Under the pieces are notes generated by a model. That model was given only the letters and a program-made list of their open reading frames with translations, did not search any database and was not told the origin of the DNA. The position numbers and the translations under genes were made by a program. From Bemisia tabaci (lineage: Eukaryota; Arthropoda; Insecta; Hemiptera; Aleyrodidae), in the NCBI RefSeq assembly GCF_918797505.1, contig NC_092801.1, positions 35,394,517 through 35,458,516 of the forward strand: a DNA stretch of 64,000 nucleotides, read 5' to 3'. This document shows, in pieces, positions 10,986 through 21,139 of the stretch. Numbering within the stretch: the stretch's first letter is position 1; the number at the start of each line of letters is the position of its first letter.

Positions 10986-11340
10986 AAAAAAAAGTCAGGA
11001 AATTTTGGAATCCAAGAAAACTTGTCTCCCTAATAGCACACGGCGAAATGCGACTGCACCAGAATCGACAACAGAGCACTTAAGGACCTCAGGGAACGCG
11101 AGAGCGAAGGGGGGGAGGGGTGCAAGAGCGGGAGCGGGGAATTGTGGGAAATGCACGCAAGGCCGTCGAGGGATTCCGGCCCCCGAAGATGGCTCAGAGT
11201 CGGAAAACTTTCTGATTTATAACCGCCTCAACGTTTATTATCTCCGTCTATTTTGTTAGGGCCAAGTCGCAGTCGAGTCGCGCCGCTCCAGAGAATTTGA
11301 ATAGCTCCGCCGCGGCCGTGTGAGTAGAGGCGCTAGGCCC
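10986..11340. other. GC-richer stretch without a supported gene
   Basis: Contains G-rich 'aagggggggaggggtgc' near 11107 and CpG-rich DNA to 11330. No splice-bounded exon recognised. Confidence 0.3.
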
Positions 11341-11470
11341 AATTGGACGTATTTCTATCAAACGGAACTATGTGCTTTATGACGTGAGCCTTGTTATGTA
11401 TGCGTTCTTATGGGTCTTAGGGCTCATGTCATAATGCACATAGTTCCGTTTGGCAGAAATACGTCCAATT
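11341..11470. mobile_element. Family S foldback MITE
   Basis: Exactly 130 bp from AATTGGACGTATTTCTATC to ACGTCCAATT. The arms pair through 'aacggaactatgtgc' / 'gcacatagttccgtt' and 'tgacgtgagcc' / 'ggctcatgtca'. The copy at 44641-44770 has the same length. Confidence 0.8.
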
Positions 11471-11529
11471 AGACCCGGCCCACCAGCTGCTCGCCTGACC
11501 ACGTGTCTCTTGCACTGCTCCAATATCCA

Positions 11530-12228
11530 CGGTGCCACGGTTTAATACACATCGGCTGGATGCAGCTATTCGTGTTCGACGGATGCGCGTGTTGCATACC
11601 GGACAATTGAAGGCGTTTATATTTTCATCGTGCTTACAGCGGTTCTTGTTGCCTACAGATCCGCATATAGACGGTGCGACGGTTTAATACACATCGGCTG
11701 GATGCAACTATTCGTGTTCGACGGATGCGCGTGTTGCATGCCGGACAATTGAAGGCGTTTATGTTTCCATCGTGCTTACAGCGCTTCTTGTTGCCTACCG
11801 ATTCCGAACATCGACGGTGCGACGGTTTAATACACATCGGCTGGATGCAAATATTCGTGTTCGACGGATGCGCGTGTTGCATACAAAAAAATTGAAGGTG
11901 TTATGGTTTTCATCGTGCTCACAACGCTGCTTCTCGTTCACTGGGAAAAAAACCACATCGGATCTAGAGTCCAGACTCTTAAAAACATCGACAAGAAAAA
12001 ATACACTTGATTCAATCAGATTTAAGCTTAAATCAAGAACCCAGCCTCTTAGTTTGAGCGGATTTCCTTTTGATTTAAGCTTACATCTGATTGAATCAAG
12101 AGTCCTTTTTCTTGTCAATGTTTTCAAGAGTCTGGACTCAACATCCAATGCCTTTTTTTCCCAGTGTGCTGCTCCTCGCTACCTTCCGATCCACATATCG
12201 ACAGGGTGATGGTTTAATATACAACCAT
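11530..12228 (+). repeat. Tandem repeat, about 142 bp unit (X-type), first part
   Basis: Units start at 11530, 11672 and 11815 (spacing 142 and 143 bp), each with 'ggtttaatacacatcggctg', 'gtgttcgacggatgcg', 'gttgcat' and 'caattgaaggcgttt'. The third unit is cut by the D element 11939-12166, and a fourth starts near 12200 and breaks at 12228. Its remainder is at 13867-13960. Overlapping frames on both strands are by-products. Confidence 0.8.
11939..12166. mobile_element. Family D MITE inside the tandem repeat
   Basis: 228 bp, ends CACTGGGAAAAAAACCACATC and a mirrored TTTTTTTCCCAGTG. The arms contain 'atctagagtccagactctt' and 'aagagtctggactcaacat', and 'tttaagcttaaatc' lies near the centre. 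Flanks read 'ctgcttctcgtt' before and 'ctgctcctcgct' after, perhaps a decayed target duplication. Confidence 0.88.
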
Positions 12229-12510
12229 AGAGTACATAGAGTCGTAATATAAGTGGGAGAGCTCGTGCCACTTTTAAGCATTTTCCAGGTCCCGAATTTC
12301 GAGAATCCTGTGTGACGCCGGGTCACTTTTTTGATACATAATTGGTTGTTTTAAGATACACGGGCACTCGGCCATCGGATGTAAACAAAGAAGAAAGAAA
12401 TTACTACGTATTTCACACCGCATTTTGGATCGAACATGTATCGAAAAAGTGGCCGAAACTCGGCGCACACCGGGTTCAGAACTCATCGACCAGAACATAG
12501 CGCTATTATC
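12229..12510. other. Insert sequence between tandem unit 4 and the large palindrome
   Basis: Begins 'catagagtacatagagtcg'; the far side of the palindrome ends 'tatgtactctgtgtata', so 'agagtacata' is mirrored outside the palindrome. No gene is seen in this 280 bp. Confidence 0.4.
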
Positions 12511-13852
12511 TACAGGGTGTTCGAAAAGTCCCCTTCCCCCCCTCTAACTTTTGACCTAATTGAGGTAGAGATTTGAAACTTGGAGGGTGTTCTTAGATCA
12601 AAGGGAGCTACTTTTTGACCCCCTCAAAATTTTGGGGGGCCCCCCCTTGGGGGGGGGGGGGGTTACGGACCCTAACTTTTTTTTTTCAAATAGGAAGACC
12701 CCCTTTGTGATACCTCGTTCGAAAGAGCATAAAAAAAGAAAAATTTTCGCGCAAACCCAAAGTCATTATCTCAAACCGTTTCAAAATGGCGGCCGGTCAA
12801 AGTTCAAAATGGCCGAAAATTGGCACCTCTGCTATTTGCACATGGATTTGCTTGAAACTCGGTATCTGGGGGTATTTTGGCACGAGAAAAACGAACTTGA
12901 CGTTAAATTTTTAAAAAAACCTTAATTTTTCAAAATGGCCGCCGGTTTAGGCTCGAAATTTTGACAAACTCGATTTTTTGCCAATGGATTCACCTGAAAT
13001 TCGGTATCTGGGGGTATTTTGACCCGAGAAGAACGAATTCGACGTTAGATTTTTAAACAAACCCTCATTTTTCAAAATGGCCGCCGATTAAAGTTCAAAA
13101 TGGTCAACAATTGGCAACCTCGACTTTTTGCCGATGGATTCGCCTGAAACTCGATGTTTGGGGGTATCTGGGTGGGAGGAAAACGATATGCTGAGAATCC
13201 TGAAGCTGAAGCTTGAAATTTAACAGGAATCCATTGGCAAAAAGTCGAGGTTGCCAATTGTTGACCATTTTGAACTTTAATCCGCGGCCATTTTGAAAAA
13301 TGAGGGTTTGTTTAAAAATCTAACGTCGAATTCGTTCTTCTCGGGTCAAAATACCCCCAGATACCGAATTTCAGGTGAATCCATTGGCAAAAAATCGAGT
13401 TTGTCAAAATTTCGAGCCTAAACCGGCGGCCATTTTGAAAAATTAAGGTTTTTTTAAAAATTTAACGTCAAATTCGTTTTTCTCGTGCCAAAATACCCCC
13501 AGATACCGAGTTTCAAGCAAATCCATGTGCAAATAGCAGAGGTGCCAATTTTCGGCCATTTTGAACTTTGACCGGCCGCCATTTTGAAACGGTTTGAGAT
13601 AATGACTTCGAGTTTGCGCGAAAATTTTTCTTTTTTTATGCTCTTTCGAACGAGGTATCACAAAGGGGGTCTTCCCATTTGAAAAAAAAAAGTTAGGGTC
13701 CGTAACCCCCCCCCAAGGGGGGGCCCCCCAAAATTTTGAGGGGGTCAAAAAGTAGCTCCCTTTGATCTAAGAACACCCTCCAAGTTTCAAATCTCTACCT
13801 CAATTAGGTCAAAAGTTAGAGGGGGGGGAGGGGACTTTTCGAACACCCTGTA
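12511..13852. mobile_element. 1.34 kb near-perfect palindromic element
   Basis: Ends TACAGGGTGTTCGAAAAGTC and GACTTTTCGAACACCCTGTA. Arms of about 640 bp pair almost base for base around a short loop near 13150-13230. Each arm holds three tandem units of about 141-149 bp, each starting with CAAAATGGCSGCC (near 12785, 12932 and 13073, mirrored at 13262-13590). Homopolymer blocks of C, G and T near 12640-12690 recur at 13680-13735. The two arms yield the same frame on opposite strands, a mirror effect, not genes. It interrupts tandem unit 4. Non-autonomous; superfamily unknown. Confidence 0.88.
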
Positions 13853-13866
13853 TGTACTCTGTGTAT

Positions 13867-13960
13867 ACGCCGGATGGACCTATTTGTGTTTGACGGATGC
13901 CCGTGTTGCATGCCGGACAATTGAAGGCGTTTTAGTTTTCATCGTACTTAAAGTGGTAAT
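13867..13960 (+). repeat. Remainder of tandem unit 4
   Basis: 'gccggatggacctatttgtg' then 'gttgcatgccggacaattga' resumes the X-type unit broken at 12228, showing that about 1.64 kb was inserted. Confidence 0.75.
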
Positions 13961-14702
13961 GTGATAAGTGTCAAGTCAAAAAATCAAAATAAAAAAATTG
14001 ACTATCCATTTTCTGATTGGTTACGCGATTAGAAGCTTGAGCGCGCGAAAACATGTCCATAAGCGAAGCATTGGAGGGATTTTAGCGGATTTTAGAGGTA
14101 AATTTCTCAAAAACCTACAAATATAATATTACCAAAACTTTGAAAATCCAAAGATTAGAGCGCCGAAATGCTGATTAAATCAATAAATTTGAAAAAAACT
14201 GAGCATATTTCAAGGAGATGCAGATTAATGACAACGTCATCATCCTTTTATTCACACGCAATTTCAAACGATCTGAAGAAGCGGAAAGTCAAATTTTGGC
14301 GATGCGAGAGTCCGCTTTGATTCTAGATTACCCTACCAGTGAGTACTTTGAATGCTGCAGAGATTTTCAACTTTAAGGTAAATGATTAAAGATGTTATCA
14401 GTAAACATATAATTCATATCCTATTTCAGAGGAATCTAAGTGGGAGCGAAAGAAGGGGATTTTTGAATGAAGCTATTTGCTAAGCTGGAGGGTAGAGTAA
14501 TAAGATCCTGGGACGGCTGAAACCACCCCCTTTTTTTCTCGCGTAACCAATAAAAATGCAATAATCTGGCGTGAAGATCTTGATTTGACAGTGCTTGATT
14601 TGATCATTGCTTCTTTCCTCTATGAAGCGCTCAGCTGGTAGCACTTTGCTTCCAAGGCGCCACTATCGAACAAAAATAGTTACTGCAGTGATTGATTTAC
14701 CG
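13961..14702. other. Unique AT-rich stretch
   Basis: No repeat match elsewhere in the window and no convincing exon. It lies between the broken tandem repeat and the right arm of the inverted duplication. Confidence 0.35.
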
Positions 14703-15400
14703 GCGCAGTTCAACAAGATGGAAGAAAAGACGATTCACAGTTTGAGAGAAGATTAGCATCGTATTTCATTTTCAACGCGTTTCCTGACAAACCAGGGATA
14801 GTGTAAGCGGTTGTTCCAGAATTTACCGCGGCTCATGGTGGTGTCATTTTTTCAATCAACCTTTTATTTTAAAAAAATGGAAAATGGAAAATTGGACCAA
14901 AATCGGCCTCTTTTCCAGCCTTCGATTCAACTAACAGCACATGCGCCATATTGAAACAATCGATGTCAAAAGTCTCAGAAATAAACCTCAATTGAGGCTG
15001 AAAAGTGGTTTTGGGAGCTTCAAAAGGTCCTCCCGATGAAACATTATTTTCCAGGAATGTCGCACATATTTTTCCTTGGGATTTTCAACTAAATTGCTGA
15101 TAAAATTCTCGGCTAAATATAGGGGGAAAAATAGGCCCAATTTTCCCTGAAAATTTGTATGTTAAGAAAGGAAATCAGACAGCGTCTGAGGGTTTATACG
15201 GCGCTCTTCCTTACCAGGGCAAAACTGTATTCGTTTCTACAAAAGATTCAAAAAGCACCTTTTTTTACCGACTATCAGCAATTAATACAAACGGAGCAAC
15301 AAACAAGCCAACTAGCTTCACTCGTACAATCATGGGATTATTCGGGAGGAGTGCAGTAAGCTACTCTCCTGTGGAAAAACGCGTTAACGGTGCTATTTAT
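14703..15400 (-). repeat. Right arm of the 700 bp inverted duplication
   Basis: Reverse complement of 10149-10848, from 'gcgcagttcaacaagatgg' to 'cgttaacggtgctattta'. An open frame of 133 codons (15155-15556) covers it but has no counterpart conserved as protein in the other arm, so I treat it as chance. Confidence 0.8.
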
Positions 15401-15555
15401 ATGGGCCTTTCTAGAGGTACAGACAAGGTACAAAATAATTATCTCAATAATTGTGAGGATTTGAGAACCAACGTGACCTGTATTTTAAGCCATAATTGTA
15501 AAATTTCCCGTGAAAAAACGGGAACTGTGCTACGTCTATGGGCTAATGTGGCTTA

Positions 15556-16330
15556 ACGAGGCAAATATTTGTAAAACCTTTTCTAAGCGTTTACATCGAT
15601 ATTAATGTCAATGAGACATAGTTCTGTCGAAAGGAACTGTATAAAAATGAAAAAAAAACCAAGAAGCACGCAATCTTTGGTTTCAACCCATTTGTACATC
15701 GATTTTTAGAGTCAAATACGTCCAGTCTTAGGCGTTTGGTTGCGCATACACCACGCTGCAACACAGTACAAGCACAAAATATAAAAAGAAAATTAAACGG
15801 TTTTGGAAATCCTTAAATTTGAAACGGAACCACCTTAATATCTTCAAGACTCGCTGTACATTTTCCTTTAAAACGAATTTTTTTGTCACCAATATAAATG
15901 AGAATGATCCATGCGGAGTGTGCAAACATTTCAAAATCATGAGTTGAAAAACGCTGACTCTGCGAGTTCAAACGTTTGAGCCAAGCACAGAGCGGAGCTG
16001 CGTGCTGCTAGCGCGACGCGCGACACGCGCACTGGCGCCTACAAACCTAACGGGGATACTTCACGCATTGCGCAATGCGTGAAGTATCCCTGTTAGGTTC
16101 GTAGGCGCATTGCGCAATGCGTGAAGTATCCCTGTTAGGTTCGTAGGCGCATTGCGCAATGCGTGAAGTATCCCTGTTAGGTTCGTAGGCGCATTGCGCA
16201 ATTCGTGAAGTATCCCTGTTAGGTTTGTAGGCGCCAATGCGAGTGTCGTGCTGGTCGCCCTCCTCGCCGCGCCGCGTCGTGACAGAAAGAAAGTTAAAAC
16301 TGACTTTTTCATGATTGAACGTTGGAATTT
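15556..16330. repeat. Family K repeat, long copy
   Basis: The left part (15556-15970) is shared with 60430-60840: 'gcgtttggttgcgca' then 'acaccacgctgca'. It leads into a GC-rich core with 'gcgcctacaaacctaacg' and mirror-image units around TTGCGCAA. The right part has 'gaaagaaagttaaaactga', present inverted at 21860. Other copies at 19081, 21710, 41205, 46425, 53275 and 60430. Confidence 0.75.
16065..16232. repeat. Four tandem 42 bp units in the K core
   Basis: Units at 16065, 16107, 16149 and 16191 each start GCATTGCGCAATGCG and continue 'tgaagtatccctgttagg'. Each unit contains a 16 bp perfect dyad centred on TTGCGCAA. Unit length is a multiple of three, so the minus strand reads as a repeated 14-residue frame; this is not evidence of a protein. 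Confidence 0.85.
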
Positions 16331-16444
16331 GGGGGCTAATTTTTCACAGAATATGCATCAAGACTAGTTTTACTTAAAATCATTAATATCTCAATTTTTT
16401 CGAAAACTGCAATTATGCGCCGTGTCCTCCAAGCTCCTCATATC

Positions 16445-16685
16445 GACGGCGTAAGTCGGCGATCACATAACTCGTTTGCGTTGTCTGAAAATCTCCGCCT
16501 CTAAGTTATTTCTTCAAAGAAGAGCAAACTGACATCACTCCTCGAAGTTTTTGCAGAATTTTGTTCGCTCAGAGGAGAGAAATCTCGGCAGTTCTAAGGC
16601 AGTGCCGTTGAGTAGTTTCCCGTTTAAGAAATAAAGTATGACAGGTAGACTGCAACGTTGCAAACCTAGTAATGTGATTCCCAAC
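16445..16685. repeat. Family AA repeat
   Basis: Shares 'cgacggcgtaagtc', 'tgaaaatctccgc', 'cctcgaagttttt' and 'gccgttgagtagttt' with 46575-46815, with part of 24236-24312 and, inverted, 61368-61610. About 240 bp. Confidence 0.65.
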
Positions 16686-17236
16686 TTACACCGTCAATAT
16701 GTCGTTCTGACACAAAATATGGCGCCCATCGAATCACCTCAACCATGTGTCACCCATCTACGAGCCTCGATCCTGGCACAGGGATATTTCGTTAAGACAG
16801 CTTAACCAACATTTCAACTCGACAGGAAATAAAGCAGCTCGACAGCGGAATAAAATTTCGGGGCCCCGACACCGGCAGTAGCGGTGGGAGCGTTCACGCG
16901 ACAGATTTCCATTACACTTTCAGGAGACAGCACTTGTTTCCGAAGCTGTCGAATCGCCTTCTTTATGAATTGAACATGAACGTGGGTGGTTCGCCTGGTT
17001 TCCAGCAGGGGGCGCATGAATCATTCAGCCGGCTGAAGGATGTTCGGTAAAGGTTGCAAACGCACTGCCACCGCTCGCCCGGAAAAATTATTCACGAGCC
17101 GAGGGACGAGAAAAACACGGCTCGCTTTTCACTCTCACACCGCTGCCGATTCGGGGGCATGCACGGAGAAAAAACTGCCGTTCGTTGGGATTACCGGTGT
17201 TTTTGGTATACTACCGTGATAATGAAAAGATCAGTA
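16686..17236. other. Unassigned, locally GC-richer stretch
   Basis: No repeat match or exon recognised. Composition rises in GC between 16850 and 17160. Confidence 0.3.
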
Positions 17237-17449
17237 CACTGGAAAAAAAAACACATTGGATCTAGAGTCCAGAGTCTTGAAAACATTGACAAGAAAAAGG
17301 ACTCTTGATTCAATCAGATATAAGCTTAAATCAAAAGGAAATCCGCTCAAATTAAGAGGCTTGGTTCTTGATTTAATCTGAAAGAGTATTTTTTCTTGTC
17401 GATGTTTTTAAGAGTCTGAGCGCTAGATCCAATGTGGTTTTTTTCCAGT
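17237..17449. mobile_element. Family D MITE, reversed orientation
   Basis: 213 bp. Begins CACTGGAAAAAAAAACACAT, and its first arm carries the 'gaaaacattgacaag' / 'aaaaggactcttg' form seen in the second arm of most copies, so it is inserted in the opposite orientation. A small internal deletion is visible. Confidence 0.85.
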
Positions 17450-17452
17450 ATA

Positions 17453-17692
17453 CAGCCGTGCAAAGCAAAAACGTCGTGAACGCCATTTTACATTTTTAGG
17501 AAACAATGTATCATAGCAGAAAAACTTGTGTACTTTTTGACAATGTTTTTACGAAAATATTTTGCAAATACTATCAAGAACTTAACCTAAAAATTTGAGG
17601 TGCATGGGTAAAACGGTTTTTATTTTAGAAAGTGTTAAGACCCAAAAAACGGAGGTTAATCTTGATGGGTTTACGGCGTTCTTGCACGGCAG
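17453..17692. mobile_element. Diverged family F element
   Basis: 'cagccgtgcaaagcaaaaac' opens and 'ggcgttcttgcacggcag' closes a 240 bp unit of F layout. The interior is strongly diverged. It abuts the D element at 17237-17449. Confidence 0.5.
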
Positions 17693-18297
17693 AGTATGTG
17701 TCAAATTTTCGAAATCGAGTTTCCTCCAAAATCCGTCTGATCTTTCCGTTCTATTTTCCATTCTCTTTGCAAAAATCATGATCCCTTAACTAGAATCCAA
17801 GAGACGAACGCAGTGGAAACACGAAACCGAAGATTCTCCTTCAGTTAGCCGGCTATGCAAAATGACTGTCGTGACGCACGTATGGTGGTATCACAATTTC
17901 GCATTGAGATTACACAGTGTCTTGAAGGCGCTCCTCTTTATGACTCTTCTTTGTGGCCTTTAAAGGGCATCTTTTTAGTGCTGAGAGAAGAAACTAGGAT
18001 TGCTGTGCTGATTGTGCGTTACAGGGTACATTTTAGATACTTTTAAAGTAATCGAAGTGATTTTTGTTCGATTTTCCAACAGCGGATCTACTTAATTATG
18101 ATTGTGTCCTTTTGTGAGCAATACACCCATTCTGCCGTGATATTGAAGAGAGTCGTAAAAGTCAAATTTTCGAAATCGAGTTTCCTTCAAAATTCGTCTA
18201 ATCTCCTTTAGATGAAATCACCAAAACATGTAAAACAACAAAATTAATCTCAATTATATAAAAACGAGACACATGAGAAAGTCGCGAGTGCGCAAAA
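17693..18297. other. Stretch with a short direct repeat
   Basis: 'cgaaatcgagtttcct' occurs at about 17712 and again at 18172 with similar flanks. A similar word is inverted near 51465. 'actgtcgtgacgcacgtatg' at 17865 recurs near 30223. No gene recognised. Confidence 0.35.
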
Positions 18298-18415
18298 AAT
18301 GACGTAGTTTCAGGCAAGACAGCAATAAGTGTCATTATTCCTCCAGAGAGCCAATGAAAATAATGCTTCCAAGTGAAGTGCCGCCCTCTCCTGCCGATTT
18401 CAAACCTGAAATTAT
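18298..18415. repeat. Family FF repeat
   Basis: 'tgacgtagtttcaggca', 'gtcattattcctcc' and 'gaagtgccgccctc' recur at 59924-60030 and inverted at 51325-51440. Confidence 0.6.
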
Positions 18416-19026
18416 GATAATTTATATATAATGATTTAAGAATGTTTAGCAAAATGTATTATTTTACGACACCGTTGTATTCTAAAATCATCTCGAAATT
18501 TTAAGCGGAATAATGATTTTTTTTTTTAACATGAAGCATGAGCAGAAATTTTGATATCCTGTTACTGAGATCATGCTTTTTTACTTTCACCATCAGCATC
18601 AATTCTCTTCCAAGACAATCACACTAAGATATTCTATTGGCGCATGAACGTAGTATAAACTTTTATGGCTACAAGTTAGTTCGCAGAAAAGCAATGAATA
18701 CATCCCAGTAGTGATCGAGAAATCTTTCAAAATTTCTACAAAGCGAGTGAGTTGTCTGGAAGAAATTGAACTTCGCCGTTGTGAGTGCCAAGTTCTGATT
18801 CAATTTACACAGCCTCGAATCGCGGGTTGCTAAATCTCCGGCACTTACCGCGAATAGTTAACTCAACTCAACTTCCTTTTGATTCTCCTCTTGATTCGAA
18901 CAACTGTTACCCAAATATGTGAAGCACTGGCCAGAGTTCTTAATTTGTAGAACTACTACAATTGGATCTCTGGTTCGCGTTCTAGCTAATTTCGTCAAAA
19001 GGTTCTGTGTCGAAATTCTGTGAACC
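18416..19026. other. Unassigned AT-rich stretch
   Basis: No shared repeat or exon recognised. Confidence 0.3.
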
Positions 19027-19080
19027 GACGCACAGCGGATCGAGTCAATTAGAGAGATCGGGCATGACATTTTTGGCTAA
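19027..19080. repeat. Family BB end fragment
   Basis: 'cgcacagcggatcgagtcaa' then 'gggcatgacatttttggct' matches the BB left end and stops where the K element starts. Confidence 0.6.
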
Positions 19081-19332
19081 AACCTTAATATTTTCAAAAC
19101 GCACTGTACAATTTCCTTTAAAACATAATTTTTTTGTCACCAATATAAATGAGAATAATCCATGCGGAGTGTGCAAACATTTCAAAATCATGAGTGGAAA
19201 AACGCTGACTCTGCGAGTTCAAATGTTAGAGCCAAGCGCAGAGGCGCCTTCAAACCTAACGGGAATACTTCACGCATTGCGCAATGCGTGAGGTATCCCT
19301 GTTAGGTTGGTAGGCGCCAAAGCGCGTGTCGC
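19081..19332. repeat. Family K repeat
   Basis: Left flank 'aaccttaatattttc' to 'aaaacgctgactctgcga' as at 15830-15960, then the palindrome 'cacgcattgcgcaatgcgtg' with one unit only. Confidence 0.7.
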
Positions 19333-19504
19333 GCTGCGAGCCGATTATCGTTTATAGACAAAGCTGAAGACAAAGAAGACATAAGGAGTATAGGGCGATC
19401 CTATTGGTTGCAATGGGTAATTTTTTTCAACTACCGGGGGGGGGGGGGGGGGGGTAAATGATGGACGAACTATCGGGTCTCTCGTAGGGGTCCCTCGTAA
19501 AACT
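19333..19504. repeat. Family EE fragment with a poly-G run
   Basis: 'tttatagacaaagctgaaga' through 'atcctattggttg' matches EE (37788-38044). A G-run of 18 lies near 19436. Confidence 0.6.
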
Positions 19505-19735
19505 TCAAATTTTTATTTTTATTTCTTTACATTTTAAATTTTCAGGGGTGCTTCTAGGGGGAAATTGTGAATATTATTTTCTAAAATTTTCAGACAATTT
19601 TGCGCGCAATTTAATCTAAAATATCTAAAATTTTCAAGGAAAAAATGCATGAATCTTGTCAAAAATACATGTTTAATCAAGGAAAATTCGGCAACTCTCG
19701 AATATTCATAAGACGTTTCTCCTAAGCACGGTAGC
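19505..19735. mobile_element. Family F MITE, left end missing
   Basis: The right half and terminus 'tctcctaagcacggtag' are F. The CTGCCG end is absent. Confidence 0.65.
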
Positions 19736-20032
19736 ATAAGGAAAATAGCTCCTAAAAATCAGGGGAAAATTAGGGAAATGAGCATGGGCAAGAATTCTGG
19801 ACACCAGGAAACATTAAATTTTGCAGCTTTTGTCAAAAAATTCCTTTCCCGAATTTCGAATAGCTTTCCATTGTGCGACGGAGGCACTCACGAGCGGCGA
19901 AATTGGCAAAATGAAAGGAAATTAAGACGGTAACGTTGGTTTAATATTATGAGCTAACAAGAAACTAGTTCTTGGAATGCAATTAAGTGCAAGACGTCGT
20001 GCACTGTTGCTAGAGTGCAGCAAGATTCTATT

Positions 20033-20842
20033 CTGCCGTGCCAAGGAAGAACGCCTTATAATCCTTCTGGTTTTGCGAAATTTCTTCAGAATAATCGGCA
20101 AACGTTTTTCTCCGAATTTTCCATAGAATTTTGTCTGTGATTTGATCTGAAGCGCCTGAAAATTTCAAGGAAAAATACTCCTTGTGATCCTGAATCCTGA
20201 ATGATTTTCCTTAAGAATGGACCATTAGACAAGGTACGAATTTAAGCATTCTGATACATGTTTCTTAACCAGAATTTCACGTAGAACACGATTCACACAA
20301 CGAAAATTACTGAAACCAACTCCTAACGAAGGTATTAACGTTTATATTTCACATTAGTTACGAGGAATTTGAACTGCCCGCTCACAAGAAACTCAAAGCT
20401 CTACATGAGTCGAATCGTGCACTACAACGGTTTCAGCAAGCTTCTCAATCGAGCAATGTTCATTTCCCACCATGTGTTGTCCAAGCTATAAGCAATTTGC
20501 TATAGCTGAGCCAAAGCGTCAAGATTGAGGTTGCCAGATTTTTACATCGCGCAGAGACTGTCATGATAACGTTTAGCGCGCGATGTGAATCACGTAGAGC
20601 ATTGAGTTTTCATGAGCGGGTGGTTTGAATTCACGCATCAAGAATCATTAAATATCTTCGTGAGGAGTTAATTGCGGTAATTTTTGTTATGCGCATCGTG
20701 TTCTACGTGAAATTTTAGTTACGAAACATGTATCAGAATGCTGAAATTTGTACCTTGTCTAGTGTTCCATTAGTATTTTTAAGGAGACATTTTTGCAACA
20801 TTCGAATGTTCAAAAGACATTCTTACTTAGCACGTACGGCAG
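20033..20842. mobile_element. Family F MITE interrupted by an H element
   Basis: Left end CTGCCGTGCCAAGGAAGAAC, right end 'cttagcacgtacggcag'. Excising the H insert leaves about 254 bp. The H insertion is younger. Confidence 0.82.
20216..20771. mobile_element. Family H MITE nested in F
   Basis: 556 bp with inverted ends AATGGACCATTAGACAAGG and CCTTGTCTAGTGTTCCATT. Subterminal 'gcattctgatacatgttt' / 'aaacatgtatcagaatgc' pair perfectly. The centre carries 'gctgagccaaagcgtcaa'. Non-coding. Confidence 0.85.
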
Positions 20843-20867
20843 TATATTGATCTCGCACTTAGACTAT

Positions 20868-21131
20868 GATGGATTATCGGAATCGATAGACAAAGCGATA
20901 GACAAAGAAGACATAGGGAGTATGGAGCGATCCTATCGGTCGAGACGGGCCGTTTTTATACATCTTGCCGTGTAGATTAAGGGGGAAATGATGTAATAAC
21001 CATAGGTTCTCTTGTCGGTTGCCGTTAGTTTGTATATTACCTCATTTCTTTTGTTCATCGCAACCACTCGCTTCCACAAATAGCATCACCCCATTTTTCC
21101 CCTGTCTTTTATGTCTATCACTTTGTCTTTT
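20868..21131. mobile_element. Family EE MITE, diverged
   Basis: 'tagacaaagcgatagacaaa' at the left and 'cactttgtctttt' at the right repeat the EE arms. The terminal GGCTGATTGTTG is eroded. Confidence 0.6.
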
Positions 21132-21139
21132 AAGTAGAA

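Noticed and set aside
12587..13748. Frames of 101-112 residues on both strands with shared sequence
   Set aside because: Produced by the inverted arms of the 1.34 kb palindrome; they run through homopolymer blocks.
15155..15556. 133-codon frame
   Set aside because: It covers a non-coding inverted-repeat arm; the partner arm does not preserve it.
16065..16232. CRISPR-like array of 42 bp units
   Set aside because: Units are contiguous with no spacers, and the context is eukaryotic.
16061..16312. Minus-strand frame with a repeated 14-residue unit
   Set aside because: It follows from a 42 bp tandem repeat whose unit is a multiple of three.
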